A stretch of 64,000 nt of DNA from Legionella saoudiensis (GCF_001465875.1 NZ_LN901321.1:342689-406688); one strand, 5' to 3'; counted from the stretch's first letter, positions 18,712 to 28,297 are shown. Notes: generated by a model not told the origin, from the letters alone. Numbers and translations: made by a program.

Positions 18712-18750
18712 AAACCAATTTTTTTGACGTAGTCATGTTTACGTCCCTCT

Positions 18751-18776
18751 CCCGTATTACGCTGCGCTAATACGGG
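18751..18776. repeat. Palindromic repeat, CCCGTATTA family
   Basis: CCCGTATTACGC followed by a near-complementary GCTAATACGGG forms an imperfect hairpin. Related copies lie at 34464, 35701, 35756 and a half copy near 55835. It sits in a 199-base spacer between murI and the convergent small gene, which shows no other feature. Confidence 0.7.
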
Positions 18777-18910
18777 GTATGGCGTCTAATAGCGGATTTA
18801 AATTAAGGGATAATTACTCAAATATTAACCCGTTATTGCCATTTGCACAGCAATGACAACAGTTAAACATACCTCGTGAAATTAGCTCCACGTGCAACTA
18901 GAACTATTTT

Positions 18911-19360
18911 TTAAAATAAAATACACCCATCCACATTAGTTTGTGATGAATTAGGAAGTGCAGGGTACATCAACAAGGCATTTTGCAACAAGCCGTTAGC
19001 ATCATGCCATAACTGGCTATCATCATCTCTGACAGATGCCACATTTCGCAGTAAATTAATGCAGCTGTCATGTTGCCTATTAATTGTTTTTTGAGCGAAG
19101 AATGAACCTTTAGGTGATGAAGGTGATGCATCAATTCTATCTAAATCAACAATATAGCTAATCAACTCAGGTAACTCGGGCTTGTTTAACAGATTAAGCA
19201 GACTGGGCATGTTAGGGTGTGAGAGTAAGCTTTCTTCACAGAGAAGCTCTTCCAGCAACACCAATAAATCAGTATTAGCCTGGGTATATTCAAGGGCATT
19301 TATTTTTTTTAACGCAGATTGACGTAAAGGAAAAAGCGTTTCTTCAAGTTTAATTTTCAT
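18911..19360 (-). CDS. Unknown helical protein
   Basis: A 149-residue protein without a recognised family. The ATG at 19360 is chosen because GGAG sits 7 bases upstream; an earlier in-frame start adds only a few residues without support. It is helical, leucine-rich in the first 75 residues (TDLLVLLEELLCEESLLSH), with no signal peptide or membrane span. It follows gpsA on the same strand after 37 bases and may be the last gene of that operon, or a lineage-specific gene with its own promoter. Confidence 0.65.
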   Translation of the reverse strand: MKIKLEETLFPLRQSALKKINALEYTQANTDLLVLLEELLCEESLLSHPNMPSLLNLLNKPELPELISYIVDLDRIDASPSSPKGSFFAQKTINRQHDSCINLLRNVASVRDDDSQLWHDANGLLQNALLMYPALPNSSQTNVDGCILF

Positions 19361-19397
19361 AATACAACTCCAGGATGAAATCACTTAACTTAAGGAG

Positions 19398-20393
19398 TTA
19401 TTCTTCCCTGGGTGGCCGGCTCATAAGACTATGAACAGCCTCTTTAACACTTACGTTTCCTTGTAACAGTGCATTGATATGCTCACAAATAGGCATTTCG
19501 ATTTGGTTTTGTTGGGCTAGAAAGCATACTTGTGCCGCGTTACTCTTTCCTTCCACAACTTGACCAATTTGTTTCTCTGCTTCATTTATAGTGGTATTTT
19601 TTCCTAAAAGCAAGCCAAAACGACGGTTACGTGATTGATCGTCGGTACAGGTTAATACTAGATCCCCCACGCCTGCTAAACCAAGAAAGGTATCGGCATG
19701 AGCACCTAGGCTTAGTCCTAAACGGCTCATTTCCGCTAAGCCTCGAGTAATCAATGCAGCTTTAGCATTAGCTCCATAACCTAAACCATCGCTAATTCCA
19801 CAACCAATAGCTAAGACGTTTTTAACTGCGCCACAGACTTGTAAGCCAATCAAATCATCGCTGAGATAAACTCGAATATTATTATGATGGAGTAATTCTC
19901 TAATATTTTTTTGAAAGGTGGAATTATTTCCAGCAAGAGTTAAAGCGGTGGGTAAAAAGCGAGCCACTTCTTTAGCAAATGAAGGCCCACTAATCATGGC
20001 AACCGGTAAATCAGGACCAAAACGCTGTTCTACTAGCTGGCTGAGTAATAAATGGCTGTGTGGATCAATTCCCTTGGTTATCCAGGTTAAGCCTTGATGG
20101 GATTTCGGTTTATCTATCTTAGAAATAATTTCTGCAAAGGCATGGGAAGGAACGGCAATAATGACATGATCTGCTTCACGCATGCATTGGTTTAAATCAT
20201 CGCTAGGGAATAGTGTTTGCGGGAAATTAATATTAGGTAAATAACGAGAATTTGCTTTTTCTTCAGCCATAAGGGCAACGTGCGATGGGTTATGCGCCCA
20301 TAGCAAAACACGATGCCCTATCTGGGATAAATGAATTGCAACAGCGGTGCCCCATGAACCGGCACCTAATATGGCAATAGTTTTTTTATCCAT
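19398..20393 (-). CDS. gpsA: Glycerol-3-phosphate dehydrogenase [NAD(P)+]
   Basis: Reduces dihydroxyacetone phosphate to sn-glycerol-3-phosphate for phospholipid synthesis. The 331-residue protein has the dinucleotide-binding GAGSWGTA at 10-17, the central MISGPSFAKEVA segment, catalytic lysine in GAVKNVLAIGCGISDGLG, and GLAGVGDLVLTCTDDQSRNR. It lies 3 bases after secB, so it is the fourth gene of a rhodanese-grxC-secB-gpsA operon, an order common in gammaproteobacteria. Confidence 0.95.
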   Translation of the reverse strand: MDKKTIAILGAGSWGTAVAIHLSQIGHRVLLWAHNPSHVALMAEEKANSRYLPNINFPQTLFPSDDLNQCMREADHVIIAVPSHAFAEIISKIDKPKSHQGLTWITKGIDPHSHLLLSQLVEQRFGPDLPVAMISGPSFAKEVARFLPTALTLAGNNSTFQKNIRELLHHNNIRVYLSDDLIGLQVCGAVKNVLAIGCGISDGLGYGANAKAALITRGLAEMSRLGLSLGAHADTFLGLAGVGDLVLTCTDDQSRNRRFGLLLGKNTTINEAEKQIGQVVEGKSNAAQVCFLAQQNQIEMPICEHINALLQGNVSVKEAVHSLMSRPPREE

Positions 20394-20396
20394 ATC

Positions 20397-20885
20397 TTAG
20401 TGAGTAGTAGTTTCTTCTTTAGTTTGGGCGCTTTGTTGCTTTTCTGCAAGTTGCTGCATGTATAAAGCATCAAAATTAATAGGTGCTAATACGAGCTGCG
20501 GGAAGCTGCCGCGAATAACTTGTGATGTAATCGCCTCACGAGCATAAGGGAAGAGAATGCTTGGGCAGAAGCTGTTAAGTAAATGATCTAGCTGCTCATT
20601 TGGAGCGCCTTGAATGGTAAAAATACCGGCTTGTTTTACTTCAACTAAGAAGGCAACTTCTTTTTGGTTGTTTACTGTAGCAGTAACTGTTAAAACCACT
20701 TCATACACATTGGCTTCTAATTGGGTTGAATTCGTATTAATGTCCAGAGTTAATTCAGGCTCCCATTGTTGCTGGAACACTGCAGGAGTATTTGGCGTTT
20801 CAAAGGATAAGTCTTTAACATAAACGCGTTGGATCATGAATTGAGTTTCAAGGTTTTGTTGTTCTTGGTTTGCTTGTTCAGCCAT
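20397..20885 (-). CDS. secB: Protein-export chaperone SecB
   Basis: Tetrameric chaperone that holds precursors unfolded and passes them to SecA. The 162-residue protein shows the family core: [17 protein letters not shown], the acidic [11 protein letters not shown], and the C-terminal [18 protein letters not shown] and PINFDALY. It lies between grxC (7-base gap) and gpsA (3-base gap). Confidence 0.95.
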   Translation of the reverse strand: MAEQANQEQQNLETQFMIQRVYVKDLSFETPNTPAVFQQQWEPELTLDINTNSTQLEANVYEVVLTVTATVNNQKEVAFLVEVKQAGIFTIQGAPNEQLDHLLNSFCPSILFPYAREAITSQVIRGSFPQLVLAPINFDALYMQQLAEKQQSAQTKEETTTH

Positions 20886-20892
20886 GATGTTT

Positions 20893-21147
20893 CTATCCTC
20901 TTAGTAATTGATCTAATTTTCCCTGAGCCTCCAGGGCATGCAAATCATCACAGCCACCAACATGATGACCATTAATGAATATCTGGGGTACTGTATGCCT
21001 GTTGCTTTTTTGCATCATTTCTTCACGAAGTTCGGGCTGTAAATCCACACGAATTTCTGTAAACGCAGCATTTTTTTTATTTAGTAGGTCTTTGGCTTTA
21101 ACACAATAAGGACAATAACCTGTAGTGTAAATAATAACTTCTGCCAT
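20893..21147 (-). CDS. grxC: Glutaredoxin 3
   Basis: Glutathione-dependent thiol-disulfide oxidoreductase, 84 residues. The active site is CPYC at 12-15; the glutathione-binding [18 protein letters not shown] is intact. It lies in the rhodanese-grxC-secB-gpsA operon, 3 bases after the rhodanese gene, which suggests a shared role in redox and envelope biogenesis. Confidence 0.95.
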   Translation of the reverse strand: MAEVIIYTTGYCPYCVKAKDLLNKKNAAFTEIRVDLQPELREEMMQKSNRHTVPQIFINGHHVGGCDDLHALEAQGKLDQLLRG

Positions 21148-21150
21148 AAT

Positions 21151-21570
21151 TTACTTTCCTTTCACAATCGGTAAGTCAGCATTCTGCCAAGCGGCCATGC
21201 CCCCATTGAGTACAGAGGGTTTATACCCTTGGGCACTAATTTTAGTTGCAAAGGAAGGAGATTGTAAGCCCCGCTCACACACTAAAATAAGCGGTTGGTT
21301 CTTGTATTTCTCCATTTTTTGCTGTTCAAAATCTTCACTTTTGGCATTAATGGCATCAATGATATGCCCTTTTTTAAACGCTTCTTTATCCCGTAAATCA
21401 ATTACTATGGCATTTTCGTTATTAATAAGATCAACGGCGGCTTGAGGTGATAGTGCTTTCGCTTTTTTCTTTTGTGTTACTAATTCATTTAAAAACGTTA
21501 AAAATAAAACGACAATGAATAATAGCCACAGTTGCCAGTGATTTGTAATAAATTGACCTAAGTGTTCCAT
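21151..21570 (-). CDS. Membrane-anchored rhodanese-like protein (YibN type)
   Basis: A 139-residue protein with one N-terminal membrane span (about 13-29) and a cytosolic rhodanese domain. The active-site loop has cysteine C98 in CERGLQS, matching CxxGxxS, so persulfide transfer is possible. IDLRDKEAFKKGHI is the usual CH2-type motif. Orthologues such as YibN sit in front of grxC and secB, as here. It is the first gene of the operon, and the 205 bases upstream show no clear feature. Confidence 0.9.
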   Translation of the reverse strand: MEHLGQFITNHWQLWLLFIVVLFLTFLNELVTQKKKAKALSPQAAVDLINNENAIVIDLRDKEAFKKGHIIDAINAKSEDFEQQKMEKYKNQPLILVCERGLQSPSFATKISAQGYKPSVLNGGMAAWQNADLPIVKGK

Positions 21571-21775
21571 GTTGTACTCATGATTTTTAATAATGAAGCG
21601 AATTATCCCCAGAATGCGGTGTTAACGCAAGTAAAGGAATTTGTTTCGTAAATTTATAGCGGGTTAATGGGGGTGTTTACAAAAAATTCAAGTGCATTGC
21701 TAATAATACGTATGCCATCTGAGCGAATGACACCTCATCCTATGTCATCCTGAACTAACAATAATATAGGTGAGC

Positions 21776-22330
21776 TCAGAACCGGATTCTTTTCAATAAC
21801 ACATAAACGGCCCCCGTACCCCCATCTTTAGGCAGAGCGCTATGAAAGGCGAGCACATCATCTAATTGGGGTAACCAACGATTTACTAAATTTTTGATAA
21901 CCGGAGGGGCCCCCAAATGTCCCCCTTTTCCATGGATGATTAAAAGACAGCGTTTCCCATCTTCTGCTTGGCTATGAATAAACCGGCATAATAAATCACG
22001 CGCATTCTCCGCTTTTAATCCATGCAGGTCTAAACGGCTTTCCCAGGGAATATTGCCATTTTTCAGTTCCTTGAAGCGTTGACTAGGTAATCCCGATTGA
22101 GCATAGGATAATGAGGTTTGTGATAAAACGGTCTCTTGGATGGTATCGGATAAATAATACTCCGTTCGCTCCTCAATAACCGGTTCTATTCTTTTTTTCC
22201 GTGGAATTGGAGGCTTAGGAGGCGGCTCAGTTTTTACCCGTTTATTTTTTTCATTTAATGGTTTGACGCAGCGCATATGTTCACGAAACAAAGCTTTGTC
22301 TTCATCAGACAGAAAGTCGTCATCAACCAT
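21776..22330 (-). CDS. Smr-domain protein
   Basis: A 184-residue protein with a C-terminal Smr (small MutS-related) domain. SRLDLHGLKAENARDLLCRF carries the DLHG motif and IIHGKGG the second loop; such domains can be DNA or RNA endonucleases. The N-terminus is charged and disordered, with proline-lysine stretches. The ATG at 22330 is preferred over a TTG three codons earlier. The E. coli homologue SmrB (YfcN) is divergent from prmB, exactly as here, and acts as a ribosome-collision nuclease; that role is inferred by this context. Confidence 0.9.
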   Translation of the reverse strand: MVDDDFLSDEDKALFREHMRCVKPLNEKNKRVKTEPPPKPPIPRKKRIEPVIEERTEYYLSDTIQETVLSQTSLSYAQSGLPSQRFKELKNGNIPWESRLDLHGLKAENARDLLCRFIHSQAEDGKRCLLIIHGKGGHLGAPPVIKNLVNRWLPQLDDVLAFHSALPKDGGTGAVYVLLKRIRF

Positions 22331-22452
22331 TTTTATCAATATTTAAGAGTTATGCCTGAAGTATACTTAAGATCCTTCAAAATGCCAGGTTTACGAGGTA
22401 CAATCTGTATCTTTTCTGTATAACCGCCACATCCTGGTAACATGGAGTAGGA

Positions 22453-23370
22453 ATGAGTAATTATATTCTTAAAGAAACGGAAGAATTATCAACAGTTTTG
22501 GATTTTTTACGTTTTAGTTTGTCTTGTGCCATTGATGCACAATTGTACTATGGTCATGGCACAGACAATGCCTGGGATGACCTGCGTTCTTTAATACTTA
22601 GAAGCTTGTCCCTTCCCTATGATATTGACCCAATGCTATTAAATGGTCGTTTAACGACCAGTGAAAAGAAGTTCTTATGTGAGCAGTTAGAGAAACGGGT
22701 TAATCAACGTGTCCCAGTTCCATATCTAATTAAAGAAGCGTACTTTTGTGATTTGCCTTTTTATGTGGATGAGCGCGTATTGATTCCTCGTTCGCCTATA
22801 GCAGAATTGATTAAAGATCAGTTTGCGCCCTGGATTGAGGCGGATAAGGTGCATCGGATATTGGATTTATGTACAGGAAGTGGCTGTATTGCCATTGCAT
22901 GTTGCTATGCGTTTCCCGAAGCGAAGGTCGATGCCGTTGATATCTCCAGTGAAGCGCTTGCTGTTGCTGCTATTAATTGTGAAGAGCTTGGGGTTGAGGA
23001 GCAATTGACCCTAATTGAATCGGATTGTTTTAGCAAAGTGCCTAAGGTCCGCTATGATTTAATTGTTAGTAATCCTCCTTATGTTGGGAAGGAAGAAATG
23101 CAGACGCTGCCAGATGAATTCCGCCATGAACCTGTATTGGCTTTAGAAACGGGGAATAATGGATTGGCCATTGTGGAAGATATATTAAGAAATGCGCATG
23201 AATACCTTAGTGAGCATGGGATTTTAGTTGTTGAAGTGGGCAATAGTGAAGAGGCGCTTAATGATGCTTATCCTCATGTTCCATTTACGTGGTTAGAAAT
23301 GAGCCATGGCGGACAGGGGGTATTCTTGTTAACGAAACAGCAATTGGACGAATATTTTAATGTCAGGTAA
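22453..23370 (+). CDS. prmB: Ribosomal protein L3 (uL3) glutamine N5-methyltransferase
   Basis: SAM-dependent enzyme methylating a glutamine of L3. The 305-residue protein has the PrmB-specific N-terminal [18 protein letters not shown] motif DLCTGSGC (138-145), and the catalytic NPPY (207-210). HGTDN separates it from PrmC. It overlaps aroC by 11 bases, giving the conserved smrB/prmB-aroC arrangement. Confidence 0.95.
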   Translation: MSNYILKETEELSTVLDFLRFSLSCAIDAQLYYGHGTDNAWDDLRSLILRSLSLPYDIDPMLLNGRLTTSEKKFLCEQLEKRVNQRVPVPYLIKEAYFCDLPFYVDERVLIPRSPIAELIKDQFAPWIEADKVHRILDLCTGSGCIAIACCYAFPEAKVDAVDISSEALAVAAINCEELGVEEQLTLIESDCFSKVPKVRYDLIVSNPPYVGKEEMQTLPDEFRHEPVLALETGNNGLAIVEDILRNAHEYLSEHGILVVEVGNSEEALNDAYPHVPFTWLEMSHGGQGVFLLTKQQLDEYFNVR

Positions 23371-24415
23371 TACCTTTGGAAGCGTATTTACGGTCACTAC
23401 TTTTGGTGAAAGCCACGGCCCTGCCATTGGTTGTATTGTTGATGGTTGTCCTCCAGGTTTAGAATTAGGCGAGGAAGACATTCAGCCTTTTTTAGATAAA
23501 CGTAAGCCGGGTCAGTCTAAATACACCACACAACGAAGAGAGGACGATAAGGTACAAATTCTTTCCGGCGTTTTTGCAGGAAAAACCACCGGCACGCCCA
23601 TTGCTTTGTTGATTCCCAATATGGATCAACGCTCACGCGATTATGAGGAAATAAAGAGTTTGTTTCGTCCGGGGCATGCGGATTTTACTTATCATCATAA
23701 ATATGGCCATCGCGATTATCGGGGTGGGGGACGTTCTTCTGCACGTGAAACAGCAGCACGGGTTGCTGCTGGGGCGATCGCTCGTTTGTATTTACAGCGT
23801 CATTTGCAATTGGAAATTGTGGGTTATTTAGAGCAGATGGGCGATTTAGTCCTGCGTTTTGATAGTGAGCAAGAAATTAATAACAATCCATTTTTTTGCC
23901 CTAATAATCACCAGGTTAATGAACTTTCTGAGTATGTAGATCGTTTGCGCCGACAAGGCGATTCTGTTGGGGCTCGCGTTAAGGTTATTGCTAAAAATGT
24001 TCCTGTAGGCTTGGGCGATCCTGTATTTGATAAATTGGACGCAACTTTAGCCTTTGCAATGATGTCAATTAATGCGGTCAAAGGTGTTGAAATAGGAGCA
24101 GGTTTTGCTGCGGTGCACCAGTTGGGTTCTGTTCATCGAGATCAAATGTCACAACAAGGTTTTTTAAGTAACAATGCCGGTGGAATTTTAGGTGGTATTT
24201 CGACTGGGCAAAATATAGAGGTCAGTATGGCTTTAAAACCTACCTCGAGTATTACTACTCCAGGCAAAACCATGAATATTTTTGGTGAAGAGGTGACTGT
24301 TGTGACTAAAGGCCGCCATGATCCTTGCGTAGGAATTAGAGCAGTGCCTATAGCTGAAGCGATGATGGCTCTGGTGCTGATGGACCATTATTTACGGCAA
24401 AAGGCAATACAATAA
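23360..24415 (+). CDS. aroC: Chorismate synthase
   Basis: Last step of the shikimate pathway, converting EPSP to chorismate with reduced FMN. The 351-residue protein carries the three family signatures: [36 protein letters not shown], and [17 protein letters not shown]. It starts inside the end of prmB (11-base overlap) and is followed by asd after 11 bases, so the three are one operon. Confidence 0.97.
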   Translation: MSGNTFGSVFTVTTFGESHGPAIGCIVDGCPPGLELGEEDIQPFLDKRKPGQSKYTTQRREDDKVQILSGVFAGKTTGTPIALLIPNMDQRSRDYEEIKSLFRPGHADFTYHHKYGHRDYRGGGRSSARETAARVAAGAIARLYLQRHLQLEIVGYLEQMGDLVLRFDSEQEINNNPFFCPNNHQVNELSEYVDRLRRQGDSVGARVKVIAKNVPVGLGDPVFDKLDATLAFAMMSINAVKGVEIGAGFAAVHQLGSVHRDQMSQQGFLSNNAGGILGGISTGQNIEVSMALKPTSSITTPGKTMNIFGEEVTVVTKGRHDPCVGIRAVPIAEAMMALVLMDHYLRQKAIQ

Positions 24416-24426
24416 AAGAGGGCATA

Positions 24427-25449
24427 ATGAGCATAGAATTAAATGTAGCTATAGTAGGCGTTACAGGGGCGGTTGGCGAAACTTTTCTCACGGTTTTAGA
24501 AGAGCGACAACTTCCAATTAAGAATCTTTATCCTTTAGCCAGTTCTCGTTCAGTAGGTAAGACCATAGCGTTTAATAATCGACAATTGGATGTTTTGGAC
24601 TTAGCTGAATTCGATTTTAGCCAGGCTGATATTGCCTTGTTTTCCGCAGGGGGAGCAGTATCTAAAGAGTATGCCCCTAAAGCTGCAGCAGCAGGATGTA
24701 TTGTTATTGATAATAGTTCTTGTTTTCGTTATGAAGATGATATTCCGCTAGTGGTTCCTGAGGTTAATCCACATCGTATTGCGGATTATCGAAATAGAAA
24801 TATTATTGCAAATCCTAATTGCTCTACCATTCAAATGGTGGTGGCGCTAAAGCCACTTTATGATGCTGCGGGAATTTCACGAATTAATGTGGCTACTTAC
24901 CAATCGGTTTCTGGCACCGGGAAAAAAGCAATTAGTGAGCTCATTTCACAAGTAGGAGATTTACTCAACGGCCGACCCGCCAAAGTGGATGTGTATCCTC
25001 AGCAGATCGCTTTTAATGCCATTCCTCATATTGATCAATTTGAAGACAACGGTTATACCCGCGAAGAAATGAAGATGGTTTGGGAAACACGTAAGATTAT
25101 GGAAGATGCAGAAATCCTAGTGAACCCGACTGCTGTACGAGTACCAGTAATCTATGGTCATTCCGAAGCGATTCATGTGGAATTAAAAAGACCAATGTCT
25201 GCTGCTGAGGCACGTACTCTTCTCTCTCAAGCTCCTGGGGTTCAGGTAGTTGATAATCCCGCTAAGGCCAGCTATCCCACAGTGATGAAAAACGCAGTAG
25301 GGCATGATGATGTATTTGTTGGGCGTATTCGTGAAGATCTTTCTCATCCTAATGGATTAAACTTGTGGGTGGTTGCGGATAATATCCGTAAAGGTGCTGC
25401 ATCAAATGCGGTGCAAATTGCTGAGATTTTGCAAAGGGAATATTTGTAG
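24427..25449 (+). CDS. asd: Aspartate-semialdehyde dehydrogenase
   Basis: Reduces aspartyl phosphate for lysine/diaminopimelate, threonine and methionine synthesis. The 340-residue protein has the NADP site GVTGAVGETF (11-20), catalytic cysteine C132 in NPNCST, and the substrate-binding histidine in VPVIYGHSEAIHVE. Last gene of the prmB-aroC-asd run. GAGGGC precedes the ATG closely. An inverted-repeat element begins 12 bases after its stop. Confidence 0.96.
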   Translation: MSIELNVAIVGVTGAVGETFLTVLEERQLPIKNLYPLASSRSVGKTIAFNNRQLDVLDLAEFDFSQADIALFSAGGAVSKEYAPKAAAAGCIVIDNSSCFRYEDDIPLVVPEVNPHRIADYRNRNIIANPNCSTIQMVVALKPLYDAAGISRINVATYQSVSGTGKKAISELISQVGDLLNGRPAKVDVYPQQIAFNAIPHIDQFEDNGYTREEMKMVWETRKIMEDAEILVNPTAVRVPVIYGHSEAIHVELKRPMSAAEARTLLSQAPGVQVVDNPAKASYPTVMKNAVGHDDVFVGRIREDLSHPNGLNLWVVADNIRKGAASNAVQIAEILQREYL

Positions 25450-25460
25450 ACCTGAATAAT

Positions 25461-25744
25461 CCTTCACCCTGCCACCCTGGGTTGCTTCGCTACGCTCGCA
25501 ATGACGTATTTAGAAAGCTAAGTAGTAGTGATCTACTATCAATGCAAGATGGAGACGTCAACTGTGCCACCGTTCATTGATGGAGTTCGATAGTAAGTAG
25601 CAAGGCTCTACTGTTACTGCAATGACGGAGACACTAACTGTACCCGTCATTGATGGAGTTCGCAAGCTGAGTAGTTGACGGAGGCACTAACTGTGCACCG
25701 TCATTGCGAGCGTAGCGAAGCAACCCAGGGTGGCGAAGTGAAGG
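25461..25744. repeat. Inverted-repeat element with 36-bp perfect arms and internal tandem repeats
   Basis: 25471-25506 and 25699-25734 are exact reverse complements over 36 bases; CCTTCAC extends the match outward to 25461 and 25744 with mismatches. Each arm holds the CATTGCGAGCGTAGCGAAG repeat also seen, shorter, in the MITE-like element at 8783. Between the arms are three degenerate tandem units starting GGAGRC at 25551, 25627 and 25680, the first two sharing CATTGATGGAGTTCG. The element fills the 302-base spacer between asd and the GIY-YIG gene. It has no coding capacity I believe in. Confidence 0.85.
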
Positions 25745-25751
25745 TCAATGC

Positions 25752-26045
25752 TTACATTAATGACTCAAAAAGATCGATCCACCTAGGATTTACGCTTTCA
25801 ATAAGAGCTAATTTTTTCTTCCTAGAACCCGCTTTAATTTGTTTTTCGCGCGCAATGGCTAGGAGCATATCTGCATACAGTTCATAATAAACTAATTTCT
25901 TACATTCATACTGTTTTGTAAAACCTGGCTGTAAACCATGTTTATGTTGGTATACGCGCTGAATTAAATTGTTAGTTACACCCGTATAAAGGGTTCCATT
26001 ACGTTTGTTAGCCATAATATAAACGGCAGGGTTCCATTCTTTCAT
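25752..26045 (-). CDS. GIY-YIG nuclease superfamily protein
   Basis: A 97-residue single-domain GIY-YIG protein of the YhbQ/COG2827 type. The VYI (8-10) and YTG (20-22) strands give the family its name; NNLIQRVYQHKHG carries the conserved arginine and histidine. The C-terminal REKQIK...KKLALIESVNPRWIDL is typical of this subfamily. One arm of the 36-bp inverted repeat lies only 8 bases past its stop codon, and a decayed repeat edge lies about 180 bases upstream. Its function is unknown; a role in moving or processing these repeats is speculation based on position. No other gene accompanies it. Confidence 0.9.
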   Translation of the reverse strand: MKEWNPAVYIMANKRNGTLYTGVTNNLIQRVYQHKHGLQPGFTKQYECKKLVYYELYADMLLAIAREKQIKAGSRKKKLALIESVNPRWIDLFESLM

Positions 26046-26380
26046 GAGTTGTTATCCTAAGAGGTTTACTTGATTGCAAGCCATTTCCTAAGGGCTTGGA
26101 AATTGAATTTTATATATTTATTGTTTTACCGTCATTAAATTAAGTGCATTACAAGACTATAAAACATAACTGCGCTTACAATGACATGGGTAATAAACAT
26201 CTCGTCATTGTTGTAAACCTCTGCGGTCATTGTGAGAGAAGTTTAATTAACCGCAACCTCTTGAAAAAATACCCCACGCCCACATTAAATTAATAGTGAC
26301 ATTTTGTTAAACACCAGATACATTTAACAGAATGTACTGCAATTAGCCATAAAGTTTTTTTAGGTATATACTCAGTAATT
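26046..26380. other. Spacer with decayed repeat fragments
   Basis: The 335 bases between the GIY-YIG gene and the effector pair hold a degenerate copy of the repeat edge (GTCATTGTGAGAGAAG, 26226-26241) and a second CGTCATTG at about 26209. The rest is AT-rich and likely contains the promoter of the 134-residue gene; TATACT at 26366-26371 would be its -10, which would make the leader very short. I see no coding region or RNA gene. Confidence 0.5.
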
Positions 26381-26785
26381 ATGAGCACAAAAGTAACGAT
26401 TCCAGACACCAATTTGCCAACAGCCCGAAGGGCTGAAAGTAGTTATTTTGCTGCCGAAACCAAAGAAATGGAGCGCCGAAGGCGCCTCATGGAACAAGAT
26501 GGTGAGCGCAGAATAGCTCGTGTGAACGCGCGTGAACATAATACCGATGAAAATACCGGAGCTACTCCTGAAGAGGCGATGGATAACGGCATGCTTCAAC
26601 ACCCATATCTTGATAGCCAACGTTTTGACGGTATTGATCCCAATGTGAATCCCGAACCTCCTTTAAATACTGCTGCGCGTCGTGAATACGATAATAAACG
26701 TCGTGAGCAAGAAATGGAGAAGCAATTACGCTTAGGTAATATGCCCAAATTTAGTAAGGCACCTACACCTAGAGGACCTTACTAA
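26381..26785 (+). CDS. Small charged protein co-translated with the ankyrin protease
   Basis: A 134-residue, very hydrophilic protein with many Arg, Glu, Asn and Pro residues and no hydrophobic core, probably disordered or a helical binder (EMERRRRLMEQDGERRIAR, 28-46). No family is recognised. Its stop TAA shares one base with the ATG of the ankyrin gene (TAATG), so the two are translationally coupled. That suggests a partner, chaperone or co-effector role, which is inference. No clear ribosome binding site precedes its ATG. Confidence 0.75.
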   Translation: MSTKVTIPDTNLPTARRAESSYFAAETKEMERRRRLMEQDGERRIARVNAREHNTDENTGATPEEAMDNGMLQHPYLDSQRFDGIDPNVNPEPPLNTAARREYDNKRREQEMEKQLRLGNMPKFSKAPTPRGPY

Positions 26786-28185
26786 TGACCATTGCCAATG
26801 ACATTATCAGTCATCGTATGCCTGATTTTGATGCTTATGTGCGCGCAGGCGAGTCTTTAGATGATATCGATGAATATGGTTTTACCCCCCTTATTGAATG
26901 CGCCATTACCCGTCAACCCAAAATTGCAGCAGAATTACTTGCCCGTAAAGTTGATGTGAATGCGAAAGATGTAACAGGAAATACACCTTTACACTGGGCG
27001 GTTGATAATAATGACATCGAAATGGTGCGCTTATTATTAGAGCATGGTGCTGATGCAAACGCCTACACACGAAATGGACTTTCCATATTGGTTTATCCGG
27101 TATTACGCGGTCAAGATCCATTAAAACATTTATTATATCAATACGGTGCACGGCTTGATTTTGCTTTGGATTTCATCAACGGCAAGCTGTTGGGTCATCG
27201 TTTTGAATTGCAGGGTGATGTCGATATAATCAATGCTCAAGGCGAATTCATTGAGCTGGATTATGAAGGTTTTATGCTCGAATTCACGGTTGCTGTACTC
27301 AAAGATTCTTTAAGACGCTTTACCAGTAGCTATTCAACACGCCATCTTCGCGACTACTTTCCTTTACTGCATGTGATAATTGATGCCTTTAATGACGCAG
27401 CCGAGTTATTACAATTTCAGCATATTCCTATCTTACAAGACCAGCATTTTACCCGTATGCAACAAATATTACAGGCGCCCATGTTAATTCTTCCTGCCGC
27501 CAGTCGAGGACATGCGATGGGTTTTATCCGTTTTGGACAATGGTGGGCAAAAATAGATAGAGGTGAAAATAGCATCAAGGAAGGCACAGTTAATATCTAC
27601 CAAATTACCCGTCCAGAAGCAATTAACTTAAGCTTCTTGCAAAACTTTATGTATAAGAAACAAAGTCGTCGTTATTTTCACCAGCAAATTAATCAACAGT
27701 TAGGCTTAATCCCGGTAGCGCGAATGCCAATTAGCCCTCAAATTTCAGGCAACTGTTCTTGGGCCAATATACAAGCGATAGTCCCTGTCGCATATGCCAT
27801 CCAAGGAATTATTACGCAAAAAGCATTCAATCCTGTACCCGCAATGAAACTTTATGACGAATGGGTGGAATGGGATAAAGATAGGGCATTAGACGAATGT
27901 ATCCAACGTTTTTATCTGGCAAGCCCTCAACGCAAGGCAAGTATTGCAGCAATGTTGGGTGGAGTCTTATTTCAAGCCTGTGAATTCAGCCAGGTTAAGC
28001 ATCTAGAACGGGCAGAGAAAATACTCCGTATTTTGATGCTGGATGAATATTATTATATTTTAAAAAGTTATTTGACGGAGTATTGTATCAACCGCTTCAC
28101 TAAAAAAGGTAATAACCTGCTTAAAATTCTCGATGATTGTGGTATTAATCCCAACATTGGGGTCAATCCTATTGCTTCTGAATAG
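26785..28185 (+). CDS. Ankyrin protein with papain-like Cys/His residues, AnkH/LegA3-like effector
   Basis: A 466-residue protein with N-terminal ankyrin repeats (about 28-125: DEYGFTPLIECAI, TGNTPLHWAVDNND, RNGLSILVYPVL). After them come SRGHAMGFIRFGQWWAKIDR (H243, D258) and, later, GNCSWANIQA (C324), which looks like a cysteine-protease nucleophile helix. From memory, L. pneumophila AnkH/LegA3, a core effector, combines ankyrin repeats with a cysteine-protease-like fold; this is probably its orthologue. It shares one base with the upstream 134-residue gene. No signal peptide or membrane span. Confidence 0.88.
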   Translation: MTIANDIISHRMPDFDAYVRAGESLDDIDEYGFTPLIECAITRQPKIAAELLARKVDVNAKDVTGNTPLHWAVDNNDIEMVRLLLEHGADANAYTRNGLSILVYPVLRGQDPLKHLLYQYGARLDFALDFINGKLLGHRFELQGDVDIINAQGEFIELDYEGFMLEFTVAVLKDSLRRFTSSYSTRHLRDYFPLLHVIIDAFNDAAELLQFQHIPILQDQHFTRMQQILQAPMLILPAASRGHAMGFIRFGQWWAKIDRGENSIKEGTVNIYQITRPEAINLSFLQNFMYKKQSRRYFHQQINQQLGLIPVARMPISPQISGNCSWANIQAIVPVAYAIQGIITQKAFNPVPAMKLYDEWVEWDKDRALDECIQRFYLASPQRKASIAAMLGGVLFQACEFSQVKHLERAEKILRILMLDEYYYILKSYLTEYCINRFTKKGNNLLKILDDCGINPNIGVNPIASE

Positions 28186-28297
28186 CAGTTGCCTTCTTAC
28201 GCTCAAAGTAATCTATACTTAAAAAGTATTATGACGCTATTAAACAATAGGTTGTAAATCTTTAGCGCCTGTTGAGTAATTTAATAAGGAGATTGTT

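Noticed and set aside
25461..25744. CRISPR array
   Set aside because: The repeats are inverted or tandem without regular spacers, and no cas gene is present.
25675..25887. 70-codon plus-strand frame containing HCERSEATQ
   Set aside because: The peptide is a translation of the palindromic repeat, and the rest is antisense to the GIY-YIG gene.
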